Shown: positions 61,201-63,485 of the stretch, one piece after another | How positions within the stretch are numbered: the stretch's first letter is position 1 | Layout of the letters: each line of letters starts with the position of its first letter | From: Heliocidaris erythrogramma | Taxonomy: Eukaryota; Echinodermata; Echinoidea; Camarodonta; Echinometridae | Assembly (NCBI GenBank): GCA_025617745.1 | Contig: CM046858.1 | Location: forward strand, 49,303,197-49,367,196 | Reading direction: 5' to 3' | Length of the DNA: 64,000 nt | Notes under the pieces: generated by a model | Databases searched by the model: none | What the model saw: only the letters and a program-made list of their open reading frames with translations | Told to the model about the DNA's origin: nothing | Translations under genes and position numbers: made by a program

Positions 61201-63399
61201 CCAAAAATATATCAGTTTTTCAACACACCATTGCATGATATAGAATTTTCAGCACATAAGCATCTCATCACATAAGCATCTCATCATTCTAGGTTTCCGT
61301 TTGTCCTCCGCTATTATCATTTTATTTTATTGGACATGTCTATTGCACAGGAATGACAAGTGAATAAGTGATGAACGATTATCAAGCTCTGATTGCATGT
61401 TCTCAGCATACTTTGCTTCACAATGCTGGTTTCATACACTAGAATGTAAATAACGGATTAACAAGCAAACTTAAAACGCAACAAAAGTGCGCGCATGTAA
61501 TCCCTGTGCTAAAATGACAATTAAACTACGCGATTTCATTGCGTTTTAAGTTTGCACGCACCAGAGGTACGCGTACGCGCAGCTCAGCCGTGCTTTAGAT
61601 CCTTTTTAGCATGCGTTAGTACTTTTGTTTTGCACGGTCACGTGGTGTTATTTGACCAATCAGCATGGCTACATTCTTGAACCTGTTTTATAAAATGTAT
61701 ATAACGGATTAACAAGCATTGTAATGGTTTGGACATGGATTACCGATCCACATAATCTGCGCATATATAACATTAACATGCCCCCCCCCCCCTGCCATGG
61801 CAAAATTTCTATATGGACAATTTCTGCAATTTCTGTGATCTCCTTAAATTACTTCACTATAATATGCCCAGTGCCTGTGGTAAAGTAAGGCTTAACACAC
61901 GGATGCCTCCTTCAAGAAACATCAACGTAAGCAAGAAAGGAAGATCAACCTGCAATATAGTTTACTGGATCGCAATCACTGAATCAATGTCCTTTACGTT
62001 GAGACTGCCCAGCTCAATTGATGAAACAAAGTTCTGCCCTGTAGAATCTCCACATAAAAAAAAAACCAATCAGTAATCAAGAAACCTAGGTCTTGTGCCA
62101 TCATTACCAGATTTGAAATATACTGGCAGCATCACATTACCTAATAGAGTGGCTGTATCATCGACAGTCTTGGTGAAGATTCCAGGGACATCTAAGGAAT
62201 TGACCAGAGATATCAAACCATGTCTTGAGCATAGACCATAGGTAGGCTTGAGACCAACTACTCCACAGAAGGATGCTGGAAGCCGTACAGATCCTCCGGT
62301 ATCAGACCCAAGAGCTCTGATGAAAAGAACGATAATTCATCAATTACATTTATAGTACAGTGGAAACTCGCTATAAAGATTTCTGATGATTCCTGATATA
62401 TAACAAGGTAATTTTGCTTGTCCCAGGTCTTTATGGAGACTCCTGATATAACAAGCTAATTTTCATGGTCCCAAGGTCCTTGTGACAGTGAGTGTCCACT
62501 GTATATTGAAGTAACCTTATAATATGTTTAGTGTTCAATGATATTAGTGGCAATAAGCCAGTTCGTAATTACCATGTGCGCATGTGCAGATAAAAGTCAT
62601 TATTACCAAGTACAATTGACCTTTAAACGCTATCATTTCGTACGTACCACGATGTGCGCACAAGTATGATTTTACATGTTAAACAAGTAGCGCTTCCATC
62701 AAAACAGATGAGCACACACGTACAAATTGGGGTCATTTTAGGGCCATTTGTACCTTGTAATAATTATGAATTGGCTTATTGAAATGGTTTACTCCTTCCT
62801 TCAAGGTCTCTATTTTCTTCCTGAGCTATTAAACAGCTGACTAGATCAGCTTTTCTTCATCAAAATGGCAACACAGGTGTTTTCTTTTACTGCTACCTTT
62901 TCCTAATAAAAAGTCAAGTATTGGAAGAGAGTAAAAACTGACAGAAACAATGTCAAAAAGTTAAAAAAATACCAATTTGCATGAGAAAAAAATAGTTTTT
63001 AACTTTTTAAAGTGTTAACAATTTCAGGATTTTTATGGTTATTGTCCTTTAAAAAATTTCTAGCATCTATTGCCAATTGGAAGATGAACAAAAATGGATA
63101 CAGTGTGCGCATATATCCATGCACTTTCTGATCATGTATCTGGAGTAGAAACCAACAGATAAAAAGTGGCAAAAAGAAAAATAATATGAGAAAGAGGGAT
63201 CAACTTACGCCATACATGACCCACTTGCTACAGCGACACCACTTCCTCCCGAGCTCCCTCCACTTACGAACCAATCTGAGTCTCCAACAGGAGGAACATC
63301 ATTGTCTGAACTACAATGGCTTCCAGCACTCTGAGATTTCTGTTTGTGTAGCCTATGGAAGGGGTACCTCCATATATTGCGTGTTGGTCCAAATAAGCT
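9754..63399 (-). CDS. QRSL1: QRSL1: mitochondrial glutamyl-tRNA(Gln) amidotransferase subunit A (seven 3' exons, 5' part outside window)
   Basis: Catalytic amidase subunit of GatCAB, which in mitochondria converts misacylated Glu-tRNA(Gln) to Gln-tRNA(Gln) using ammonia released from glutamine. Seven exons on the minus strand (63399-63209, 62316-62141, 61172-61060, 52466-52274, 36893-36776, 34563-34358, 9929-9754) join in phase into about 390 codons ending in TGA. Visible are the amidase signature with the cis-serine (GGSSGGSG), the nucleophile serine in GSDTGGS, and blocks colinear with vertebrate QRSL1 as I remember it: [73 protein letters not shown]. The N-terminus with the catalytic lysine is off the right edge. 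Introns are long (up to 24.4 kb) and packed with repeats. Bacterial GatA and fatty-acid amide hydrolases share the signature, but the metazoan-specific DSDW region and the C-terminal blocks point to QRSL1. Confidence 0.95.
10560..10603 (+). repeat. GA microsatellite and A run
   Basis: About ten GA dinucleotides followed by an A-rich run within the QRSL1 24-kb intron. Confidence 0.8.
10890..12125. repeat. Satellite-like array, seven units of about 160 bp, probably inside a DNA transposon
   Basis: Units are marked by CCGTTTCCATGGCAACRCAG at about 10968, 11132, 11295, 11453, 11612, 11770 and 11932 (the last two read CCGTTACC), each followed by ATCTTCCCACCAAGACCAA and TTGACTTTTGGTCGAAAA. The array ends in short GACC/GCCC repeats (GGGCCGACCGACCGCCCGAC) and TTGACGGATTCC. 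Open frames of up to 284 codons on the minus strand only reflect the stop-poor unit. Arrays with this ending are familiar from marine-invertebrate repeat elements; no transposase is present. Confidence 0.85.
12290..12318 (+). repeat. Poly-G tract
   Basis: More than 20 consecutive G with one T. Similar homopolymer G or C tracts occur at about 325-341, 5886-5906, 21706-21720, 22628-22644, 33097-33109, 41143-41157, 48190-48206 and 48524-48539. Confidence 0.9.
12425..12775. repeat. MITE family G copy (inverted partner at 61450-61730)
   Basis: Contains GAATGTAGCCATCCTGATTG, GGTCAAATAACACCACGTGA and CCGTGCAAAA, which appear as the reverse complement at 61630-61690 (CACGGTCACGTGGTGTTATT). Shared ends include ATAAAACGGGTTCAAG against TGAACCTGTTTTAT. 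Internal CCATGTATTAATAG repeats form further small hairpins. Confidence 0.6.
13556..13728 (-). mobile_element. SINE or LINE 3' end on the minus strand with (ATT)n tail
   Basis: On the minus strand: GTAAATGGGTACCTGGTAGG, then GGCGCCTTGAGCATCCCCTG and GATGGATATGTGCGCAATAT, ending in ATAAATG and about seven ATT repeats. The GCGC-AATATAAATG plus ATT tail is the 3' end of a CR1/L2-mobilised element; the GGTACC segment also appears in the SINE at 56983-57722. Confidence 0.6.
14268..14470. repeat. Degenerate MITE with TTTAAACC/GGTTTAAA termini
   Basis: Left part GGGCTCAAATTCAAATTCAC and right part CCTCTTCATGAATTTGGACC are roughly inverted, with AACCCATGG and AAACCCTGGG inside. It resembles the better-preserved hairpin element at 50434-50638. 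Confidence 0.4.
14793..15128. repeat. Two tandem pogo-like MITE units
   Basis: Units starting TACAGTCAAACCTACTTCAG (14793) and TACAGTCAAACCTGCTTTAG (about 14970) share CCACCTGTATAGAA, AAAGACCA and TTTTTGTTTCCCTTGAAA. The right end GGATTCACTGTA is an imperfect inverted terminus bounded by TA. CAGTCAAACC termini with TA target sites are typical of pogo/Tigger elements. An inverted related copy is at 60003-60207. Confidence 0.65.
15350..15701. repeat. MITE family B, full length
   Basis: About 350 bp bounded by TTAAATCACC and GACTGGTACCCTTTAA. The interior has TGAGCTTCAAATATCACTTC and a palindromic middle (GGAACCCAAGTCC/AACTTGGGTTC). Other copies are at 23437, 30117, 43440 and 63486. Confidence 0.75.
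15698..16244. repeat. MITE with AAAGGTAGTGCATAGTG termini
   Basis: About 545 bp from AAAGGTAGTGCATAGTG to CACTATGTACTACCTTTA, an inverted pair abutting the family B copy. The interior is moderately CpG-rich and contains short open frames with no recognisable motif. Confidence 0.65.
17600..18655 (+). repeat. GA-rich minisatellite of about 58-60 bp units
   Basis: More than a dozen units of the type AGACAGAGATATGAGAGAGA, AGGGGAGGGAGGCAGACAGA and GAGAGGGAAGGAGG, with length variants. Strong strand asymmetry: the plus strand is almost pure purine. Open frames across it, up to 182 codons of Arg/Glu/Gly, come from the repeat and are not called genes. Confidence 0.9.
18971..19110. repeat. MITE family C copy
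   Basis: Starts GGGCCCTGTATAAAACTTG, contains TCTCACAACCAATCAAATGC and ends TTATTAATAACAAAGTG followed by GGACCC. Confidence 0.7.
19970..20270. other. CpG-rich island without an assigned gene
   Basis: Local GC and CpG content stand out from the AT-rich intron (GACGGACTCGCACGACGTCT and CGACCTCCGGGGCGAAGCGG are examples). Open frames run on both strands; one on the minus strand starts ATGGCAAATGCTGAC near 19980 and covers about 40 codons to 19861. No homology is recognised. It could be an intronic promoter, a first exon or a young repeat. Confidence 0.3.
21317..21468. repeat. MITE family C copy
   Basis: GGGCCCCGTTTCATAAAACC at one end and AGAAGTTTTATGAAGCAGG plus ACCCT at the other, with the shared interior CATCTGATTGGCTGAGAGCT. 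Confidence 0.8.
22130..22280 (+). repeat. GA-rich tract with short TATAGTGGAA repeats
   Basis: Repeats of ATATAGTGGAAT and GAGAGAGAGAG, including about 14 GA dinucleotides. Low complexity. Confidence 0.8.
23035..23425. repeat. Dispersed repeat family K copy
   Basis: An about 390-bp repeat with GTCATGCAATTACATTTTGA, CTGGACACAAAAATGGGCAT and a right part of the type GGGGACATTTCTAATATGAT. Related copies occur near 31925-32340, 48930-49225, 51035-51250, 58655-59050 and 60657-61042, in both orientations. Confidence 0.7.
23437..24735. repeat. MITE family B split by an inserted element
   Basis: The left part 23437-23690 (GTGTACCAATCAC to TTCTTCATACTCCTT) and right part about 24630-24735 (ACACATAGAAGGCCAGGTAC to AAAGGTGATTGGCATG) together make one family B element. 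The about 940-bp insert between them carries an inverted pair near 23890-23940 and 24401-24450 (AAGCAGATGATGTCC against GGACGTCGTCTGCTTAAGCA). Confidence 0.6.
25136..25934. repeat. Foldback element with arms of about 170 bp
   Basis: The left arm starts TTAAAGGAGAATGAAAC and includes TATCCCATGGGGGCTGCCAT. The right arm has the complements ATGGCAGCCCCCATGGGATA and ends TTATTCCCCTTTAA. The centre also contains GCAAAATGGCAGCCATCTTG. Half copies of the same family are the direct repeats at 8690 and 9361. Confidence 0.7.
25928..26342. repeat. MITE family A, full length
   Basis: From AACTCTTTCGTGACATT to TCATGAAAGGGTTAA; shares GGTTTGGCTCAATAACTTTT and CAAAGACATTATATCTTAAT with the other copies. 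It directly abuts the foldback element on its left. Confidence 0.75.
26463..27240. repeat. Three MITE family J copies in a row
   Basis: Copies at about 26463-26766 (expanded by an AT-rich insert), 26791-27018 and 27019-27238, each with AGCTTGCC, CAACAA and TGCATACTTTTGAAACAAAG-like segments and CTGTTTACTAA / TTAGTAAAC termini. A solitary better-preserved copy is at 35815-36034. Confidence 0.65.
27401..27820. repeat. MITE family A, inverted orientation
   Basis: From AACCCTTTCAGGACAGGAAT to TTGACTTGAAAGGGTTT, the reverse complement of the layout at 25928. The 90-codon open frame across it (from 27666) is chance coding in a repeat. Confidence 0.75.
28793..29391. repeat. Large near-perfect foldback element, arms of about 200 bp
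   Basis: The left arm begins AAAGGCCAAGTCCAACCTAA and includes GGGAACCAGTGACGTCACCC. The right arm carries the complements (GGGTGACATCACTGGTTCCC and so on) and ends GGTGGACTTGGCCTTT. Only a few mismatches are visible over about 200 bp per arm, with a spacer of about 190 bp. No coding capacity. Any transcript of the QRSL1 intron would carry this as a long hairpin. Confidence 0.9.
29930..30700 (+). repeat. Direct duplication of about 150 bp flanking a family B MITE
   Basis: AGATTTCCGAATAAAGGCC followed by TGATATCCCTC-like and TTTGATCTAGGTAT segments appears at 30025-30112 and again at 30570-30668. The family B element at 30117-30452 lies between the two copies. Confidence 0.55.
30117..30452. 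repeat. MITE family B, full length
   Basis: About 335 bp between AGTACCAATCACC and GGTGATTGGTACACTTTAA, with GGCTTCAAATATTACTTCTA and the central palindromic GAACCAATCTCTGAGTTTGG. Confidence 0.8.
31636..31870 (-). mobile_element. Possible LINE/SINE 3' tail with (TTGAA)n
   Basis: On the minus strand a run of AT-rich sequence ends in GAATAAATTTGAATTGAATT and further TGAAT repeats at about 31641-31668. Short 3' repeats like this are usual for non-LTR elements. No ORF remains. Confidence 0.35.
31925..32340. repeat. Dispersed repeat family K copy
   Basis: Shares AAAGCAATTGGGAAAGGCTG, TGGACACAGAAATGTGTATA and AGGAGACATTTCTGCTAGAT with the copy at 60657-61042. Confidence 0.7.
33728..34270. repeat. 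MITE with AAAGGGCAATCCAACC termini
   Basis: About 540 bp between TTTAAAGGGCAATCCAACCT and AGGTTGGATTTCCCTTTAA. The subterminal segments (AATAAGAAAGTTATG / CATAACTCTCTTATT) are also inverted. A second copy is at 57779-58305. Confidence 0.75.
34358..34563 (-). CDS. QRSL1: QRSL1 penultimate exon ([20 protein letters not shown]...)
   Basis: 206-nt exon, acceptor TGTCAG|GAACTA and donor TGCAG|GTGAGA. It encodes [20 protein letters not shown], then a stretch with [10 protein letters not shown] and one ending [14 protein letters not shown]. It matches the vertebrate block with KAQKVRRLIANDF, LLTPTTLSE and DIFTQAVNMAG. The open frame continues upstream through the intron for more than 200 bp without a stop, into a degraded copy of the exon's own 5' half (see 34660-34745). 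The following intron is 24.4 kb. Confidence 0.95.
34660..34745 (-). pseudogene. Degraded partial copy of the QRSL1 penultimate exon
   Basis: The minus-strand frame reads [19 protein letters not shown], then VFESSVEVI, against [20 protein letters not shown] and [10 protein letters not shown] in the real exon about 180 bp downstream. It lacks two codons (the QRV segment) and diverges after VEVI, before the conserved VTPTT motif. It is in the same frame as the real exon with no stop between, so skipping or retention here would not by itself close the frame. A weak acceptor-like CTTAG precedes it, and no good donor follows. Confidence 0.8.
34863..35011. repeat. MITE family C, well preserved
   Basis: GGGCCCCTGTTTCATAAAAC to AGTTTCATGAAATAGGGCCC, with inverted TTGTTATCAGTAACAA-type segments and the shared CAGCCAATCAGATGCAAGGA. 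Confidence 0.85.
35815..36034. repeat. MITE family J, complete
   Basis: About 218 bp between AATAGACCCGTTTACTAA and CAGTAAACGGGCCTATT, with AAAGCTTGCCCGACATAGCA inside. Confidence 0.75.
36236..36735. repeat. MITE with AAAGGGAGAGGCCACC termini
   Basis: About 500 bp between TTAAAGGGAGAGGCCACCCT and AGGTGGACGTCCCCTTTAA. The inner arms AATATGAAAGTTATGAATTT and AAATATTCATAACTTTCTTG are complementary. It ends about 40 bp from the QRSL1 exon at 36776. Confidence 0.7.
36776..36893 (-). CDS. QRSL1: QRSL1 exon ([13 protein letters not shown]...LAGNYFLLE)
   Basis: 118-nt exon, acceptor GATCAG|GTCATC and donor GAAAA|GTTAGT. It encodes [19 protein letters not shown], then [20 protein letters not shown]. 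The block corresponds to the vertebrate segment with MYAATRREGF and VRGRILSGNFFLL. The last codon is split AA|G (Lys), completed by the next exon. The donor GTTAGT is a weaker consensus, but no alternative keeps the frame. Confidence 0.93.
37607..37820. repeat. MITE family I copy
   Basis: About 213 bp between AAACCAGTTCGTAATTACGA and TAATTACGAACTGGCTTG, with TGCGCATGTGCAGATAA and ACAAATTGGGGTCATTT. The second copy is at 62552-62782. Confidence 0.75.
38159..38375. repeat. Long palindrome, arms of about 105 bp
   Basis: ATTATACAGATATTGACTGA and AGTTATATTTTTGTCGAGGG on the left pair with CCCAAGACAAAAATATGACT and AGTCAATATCTGTTATATTA on the right. The centre is TTTTTCCGAAGCGCGTAGCG followed by CTGAGGAAAAA. 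It lies about 210 bp beyond the 3' end of the Crypton reading frame and may be part of that element. Confidence 0.75.
38587..39881 (-). pseudogene. Crypton tyrosine recombinase (DUF3504, KIAA1958/ZMYM-like), decayed
   Basis: A minus-strand frame starts [20 protein letters not shown] at 39881 and continues, in three further overlapping frames, to a stop at 38587. Recognisable blocks are [65 protein letters not shown] and [17 protein letters not shown]. The Arg of NRGREN, the H-x-x-R of NHCLRA, the His of SGHKS and the Tyr of KHYSY correspond to the tyrosine-recombinase catalytic set. A Ser/Pro-rich tail ends in Asn-rich [12 protein letters not shown], as in other DUF3504 elements. Cryptons are DNA transposons, and vertebrate ZMYM2/3/4, QRICH1 and KIAA1958 were domesticated from them. 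About three frame breaks, one of them a 13-bp tandem duplication, mean this copy is dead. An intact host gene is unlikely. Confidence 0.85.
39977..40063. repeat. Palindrome and related third repeat upstream of the Crypton
   Basis: TATATTCCGAGGTATGACGT (from 40017) and its near-perfect complement (ACGTCATATCTCGGAATATA) are separated by a few bases, with one mismatch. A third related copy, GACGTCATACCTACGGATATA-like, lies at 39979-39999 in the orientation of the right arm. Confidence 0.75.
40317..40678. repeat. MITE family C copy interrupted by another hairpin element
   Basis: The left end GGGCCGTTTCATAAAACTTG and right end ACAAGTTGTATGAAACGG belong to family C. An about 210-bp insert (40343-40552) has inverted ends (AGCGAGCTTTCCATTTCTGC / GTGCAAATCGAAAGCTTGCT) and an inner CGAGGACAAC / GCGTCCTCG pair. 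Confidence 0.65.
40918..41048. repeat. MITE family C copy
   Basis: GGGCCCTGTTTCACAAAACT to GTTTTATGAAACAGGCCCC, 131 bp, slightly shorter than the other copies. Confidence 0.75.
42035..42140 (+). mobile_element. tRNA-derived SINE segment
   Basis: CTGGTGGTTACTAGTCGCTG could be a remnant A box, and ACAGGTTCAAATCCCGC is a good B box (GGTTCAAATCC) about 40 bp on. The sequence continues in common with 9245-9358 through CATACGATCTTTAACACTGG. The cloverleaf is incomplete, so it is a SINE and not a tRNA gene. Confidence 0.55.
42850..43066. repeat. Hairpin MITE with nearly perfect 100-bp arms
   Basis: TACACTCTAAAAGCT and AGCTTTTAAAGTGTA form the ends. Inside, GGGCCGAGGAGTGACCACTT and AAGTGGTCACTCCTCGGCCC are perfect complements, as are ACATGCTGGATTCAGC and GCATCCAGCATGT. 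Total about 215 bp with a very small loop. Confidence 0.85.
43440..44025. repeat. Family B right half split by a complete family A MITE
   Basis: Family B sequence (TTTTATGTTATCCTTTATTT, then AATAGAATGTAAGATAAAGC) is broken at 43540-43950 by a complete family A element (AACCCTTTTGAGACAATTGA to CTGTCCTGAAAGGGTT) and resumes to AGGTGATTGGTGCCC. This orders the two families: A was active after this B copy had landed. Confidence 0.75.
44129..44279. repeat. MITE family C copy
   Basis: AGGGTCCCGTTTCATAAACT to GATAACAGTTATGAAACAG plus GGGCCCT, with the shared interior CAGCCAATCAGATGCAAGGA. Confidence 0.8.
44700..46640. repeat. Concentric inverted repeats around a TIR element
   Basis: Outer pair: 44710-44828 (TTTCATACCATCTTTCATGT ... 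AATCCGATTATAATTGGGCT) with 46527-46637 (its complement). Next pair: 44845-44960 (CATCCTTCTCCCTTATGGTT ...) with 45290-45395. Innermost: AGAATGCATTTTGCATG-like DNA around 45150-45180 (ATTCTTTTTGGTAGTTCCTT) with 45245-45285 (AAGGAACTACCAAAAAGAAT). The TIR element at 45465-46527 lies between the second right arm and the outer right arm. Confidence 0.8.
45465..46527. repeat. TIR element with internal 150-bp tandem units
   Basis: Ends TGTATCCCCCGGC and GCCGGGGGATACA are exact inverted repeats. The interior has about five units with TATGACCTTTGACCCTATAA, AAGACGGAACACTGGGGGCA and GAAATGTGACCGCTAGAGCG, then GCGGCGGCGGCGG before the right end. Non-autonomous; a right-truncated relative is at 54130-55255. 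Confidence 0.8.
47222..47450. repeat. MITE with GGGGATTGTTTCACAAAGAGTTAAG-type ends
   Basis: CACAAAGAGTTAAGTTTGAC at the left pairs with GTCAAACTTAACTCTTTATG at the right; total about 225 bp with a CpG-rich middle (ACCCAATAGCGCGCAGCC). Confidence 0.7.
47640..48925. repeat. Element with GCTCACCTGAG ends and 310-bp tandem units
   Basis: Starts AGAGCACCAGGGGGCACGAC, then GCTCACCTGAGG, and ends CTCAAGCCTTAGGCTCGGGT, then GAGCT, an inverted terminal pair. The interior has about 2.5 units with GGTCCCCTACCCCTAAGGAT, TTCCTACCAAGTTTGGTTGA and poly-C next to TCCAGTATGTTACCC. Before the right end is ACGGACGACGTACGACGGAC. Elements of this layout are common in marine invertebrate genomes. No transposase. 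Confidence 0.75.
48930..49225. repeat. Dispersed repeat family K copy
   Basis: Shares AGATGTGCTGAGAAGTAGCT-like, TTCCAATATACAGTACCCAT and ACCTTTCCCAATTGCTTTAA segments with family K. Confidence 0.5.
50314..50866. repeat. MITE with AGGTGCGTTTATACC ends containing a second hairpin MITE
   Basis: The outer ends AGGTGCGTTTATACCTTC and GGGAGCATAAATGCACCC are imperfect inverted repeats. Nested at 50434-50638 is a hairpin with ends GGCCCGAATTCACAAAGGAG and CTCCTTTGTGAATTCGGGCC, perfect complements, and AAACCATGGTTTAAAC-type inner palindromes. Confidence 0.75.
51035..51255. repeat. Dispersed repeat family K, partial copy
   Basis: AGAGAAGGTAGAGTTCTGGA, AGAAATGTCCCCTGAAAAGA and GCAGTCCCATATACCCATTT match the copy at 58655-59050. 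Confidence 0.65.
51281..52186. repeat. CpG-rich foldback element next to a QRSL1 exon
   Basis: Ends TTAAAGGGATACACC and GAGTATCCTCCCTTTAAA are imperfect inverted repeats. Long arms pair about 51440-51600 with 51893-52052 (CTAGCCTTTTGACAAGGCCC with GGCCTTGTCAAAAGGCTAAG; CGCGATCGAGCGACGTGAGT with GTCGCTCGATCGCGCG). High CpG density in an AT-rich intron implies that CpG decay has had little time or that the region is unmethylated. It ends about 90 bp from the exon at 52274. Confidence 0.75.
52274..52466 (-). CDS. QRSL1: QRSL1 exon ([12 protein letters not shown]...[10 protein letters not shown])
   Basis: 193-nt exon, acceptor TTTTAG|GAGTAC and donor TATG|GTAAGT. It encodes [20 protein letters not shown], then [19 protein letters not shown] and [16 protein letters not shown]. 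It aligns without gaps to the vertebrate region that runs from EYLVPELS through SLPHTSYSIV to [15 protein letters not shown]. The exon ends in phase 1. Confidence 0.95.
53218..53615 (+). repeat. GA-rich low-complexity tract
   Basis: GAGAGA with GTGAGAGA and CGAGAGAG variants, 400 bp. The minus-strand Ser/Leu-rich frames (up to 155 codons) arise from it and are not genes. Confidence 0.9.
54130..55255. repeat. Second copy of the 150-bp-unit TIR element, right end missing
   Basis: Begins GCGCAATGCGAATACATCCC and CCGACACTGGCAGCGATTCG, matching 45450-45485, and runs through units with TATGACCTTTGACCCTATAA to about 55255 without the GCCGGGGGATACA end. Confidence 0.75.
55378..55690 (-). repeat. Tandem repeat of about 120 bp, 2.6 copies
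   Basis: GGATTCACTTCAATTCAGTT, CCCAAAGTCCAAGGACAATT and CTCTATCATACCAAATTTCT repeat at about 55382, 55498 and 55617. On the minus strand each unit ends CTAATAAACTGAATTGAAGT, similar to non-LTR element tails, so it may be an amplified LINE 3' end. Confidence 0.8.
55857..56945 (-). mobile_element. 5'-truncated non-LTR retrotransposon (LINE), 3' part of ORF2
   Basis: An open minus-strand frame from about 56945 to 56125 (about 265 codons) reads [16 protein letters not shown] near its start and ends [12 protein letters not shown]. It contains [18 protein letters not shown], then [20 protein letters not shown], a Cys/His motif (C-x2-C, then H and C) typical of the region after the reverse-transcriptase domain in CR1/Jockey-group LINEs. 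The frame is intact to its stop. A 3' UTR of about 270 bp follows, ending in short repeats (AATTCTACAAATTCTAAATT). The reverse transcriptase itself is missing, so this is a dead but fairly young fragment. The clade is not certain. Confidence 0.75.
57053..57152. repeat. 100-bp hairpin MITE
   Basis: CCAGGGGAGCGTTTCATCAA and TTGATGAAATGCTCCCCTGG form the ends and GCGTTTTGTCA / TGACAAAATGC continue the arms. It contains TGATTGGCTGAGAGCAAAT, related to the core of family C. It sits inside the SINE. Confidence 0.8.
57212..57545. mobile_element. Non-autonomous Tc1/mariner-like element with TA target duplication
   Basis: Inverted termini CAGCCATGGAAAAAATTATT and AATAATTTTTTCCATGGCTG are perfect complements and continue as AGACC / GGTCT. 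TA lies directly outside both ends (57210-57211 and 57546-57547), the hallmark of Tc1/mariner insertion. No transposase frame. A further hairpin is inserted at about 57401-57518. Confidence 0.8.
57401..57518. repeat. Hairpin MITE nested in the Tc1/mariner-like element
   Basis: GGGGCCTGTAACATAAAGAT and ATCTCTTTATGTTACAGGCC with further pairing of CTTACGATCAATTGTAA and TCAATCGTAAG. A distant relative is at about 20925-21055 (GGGCACTGTATCATAAAGAG). Confidence 0.75.
57779..58305. repeat. Second copy of the AAAGGGCAATCCAACC MITE
   Basis: CAAAGGGCAATCCAACTTTT to AGAGGTTGGATTGTCTTTTA, about 525 bp, colinear with 33728-34270 in the inverse arrangement of its interior. Confidence 0.7.
58655..59050. 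repeat. Dispersed repeat family K, long copy
   Basis: AGAAGTTTAAGTTCTGGGAA, GAAATGTCCCCTGAAAAAAG, GTGTGCAGTCCCATATACCC and CACAATGTAATCGCATGACC: the most complete plus-oriented copy. Confidence 0.7.
59336..59992. repeat. MITE with 33-bp TIRs and possible ATTT target duplication
   Basis: GTGACCCTCCACCACAAAAC and GTTTTGTGGTGGAGGGTCAC continue into GACCAATAAGTC / GACTTATTGGTC, perfect over about 32 bp. ATTT stands immediately outside both ends. The 657-bp interior has no coding capacity. Confidence 0.85.
60003..60207. repeat. Pogo-like MITE, inverted copy of 14793-15128
   Basis: TACAGTGTAACCAGTATATA to AGCAGATTTGACAGTA with TTCAAGGGAAACAAAAATGA and GACAGGTGGCC inside, the reverse complement of the two units at 14793. 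Confidence 0.6.
60581..60655 (-). pseudogene. Degraded copy of the 3' end of a QRSL1 exon
   Basis: On the minus strand ACTTGCCAAG, ATGTGAAAGGGCTCCATATA, GGTATATTTTACGAGTATTC and ATGTTAAA match the real exon and its donor region at about 61092-61040 (CCTTGCCAG, ATGTGAAAGGGCTTCATATA, GGTATACC, GAGTATTCATGTTAAAA). The GTGAGT donor is altered. It lies on the far side of a family K repeat from the real exon. Confidence 0.7.
60657..61042. repeat. Dispersed repeat family K copy beside a splice donor
   Basis: AGGTGAGTTCTGACCATGTG, GGGAAAGGGTGGTGATATAT and CACAGAAATGTGTATATGGG to CTTTCCCAGAATTCCACC. It ends about 17 bp from the donor of the QRSL1 exon at 61060 and is flanked by direct repeats derived from that exon. 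Confidence 0.7.
61060..61172 (-). CDS. QRSL1: QRSL1 exon ([11 protein letters not shown]...HIGIPQ)
   Basis: 113-nt exon, acceptor AACAG|GTGCAA and donor CTCAA|GTGAGT. It encodes [18 protein letters not shown] and then a segment ending KGLHIGIPQ, which aligns with the vertebrate stretch around GPDPRDSTTV and IGIPKEY. A donor at ATAG|GTATAC is possible, but GTGAGT is the better consensus, keeps the GIPQ residues and joins in phase 0 to the next exon starting [11 protein letters not shown] dispersed repeat ends within about 20 bp of the donor on the intron side, and a degraded copy of the exon's 3' end lies about 400 bp further on. Confidence 0.93.
61173..62140 (-). other. QRSL1 intron, about 1 kb
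   Basis: GTAATG donor at 62140 and AACAG acceptor at 61173. Contains the family G MITE and a poly-C run at about 61781-61792. Confidence 0.9.
61450..61730. repeat. MITE family G copy
   Basis: Ends AACGGATTAACAAGCA occur at both 61453 and 61703 as direct repeats, and inner TGCGTTTTAAGTTTGC-type segments are inverted. The right part carries CACGGTCACGTGGTGTTATT, the complement of 12515-12540. Confidence 0.6.
62141..62316 (-). CDS. QRSL1: QRSL1 exon with catalytic nucleophile (GSDTGGSVR)
   Basis: 176-nt exon, acceptor CATCAG|AGCTCT and donor TTAG|GTAATG. It completes the split Ala codon and encodes [19 protein letters not shown], then [17 protein letters not shown] and [20 protein letters not shown]. 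The serine of GGSVR is the acyl-enzyme nucleophile of the amidase family. The segment from GSDTGGS to SRHGLI is among the most conserved in GatA proteins and matches vertebrate QRSL1 nearly residue for residue. It ends in phase 1. Confidence 0.95.
62355..62503. repeat. Pogo/Tigger-like MITE
   Basis: TACAGTGGAAACTCGCTATA at the left and GTGAGTGTCCACTGTA at the right, about 150 bp with TA at both outer edges. CAGTGGAAACTCG termini are characteristic of pogo-group elements. Confidence 0.7.
62552..62782. repeat. MITE family I copy
   Basis: AAGCCAGTTCGTAATTACCA to TAATTATGAATTGGCTTATT with GTGCGCATGTGCAGATAA; colinear with 37607-37820. Confidence 0.75.
63209..63399 (-). CDS. QRSL1: QRSL1 exon with GGSSGGSG amidase signature
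   Basis: The reading frame starts near [14 protein letters not shown], runs through a low-conservation linker rich in Ser, His and Gln, then [20 protein letters not shown]. The second serine of GGSS is the cis-Ser of the Ser-cisSer-Lys triad of amidase-signature enzymes. The donor is GC|GTAAGT at 63208 and splits an Ala codon that the next exon completes. The acceptor is less certain: AG dinucleotides end at 63402, 63400 and 63398, and 63399 is preferred because it gives a phase-0 Ser-Leu-Phe-Gly-Pro start. The pyrimidine tract is weak, so the 5' boundary may be off by a few bases. Confidence 0.9.
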
Positions 63400-63485
63400 C
63401 TCTGTGGTTCCACTCCTTCAGAGTTAAAGTCAAACATAAACATGGTCAGGAAACAGGGAGTCATTTTCTGAGTACAGCAACCTTT

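Larger units (their letters stand above)
62317..63208 (-). other. QRSL1 intron, about 0.9 kb
   Basis: GTAAGT donor at 63208 and CATCAG acceptor at 62317. It contains the pogo-like MITE, a family I MITE and, at about 62930-63150, a diverged family A fragment (AAAAATGGATACAGTGTGCG). Confidence 0.9.
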
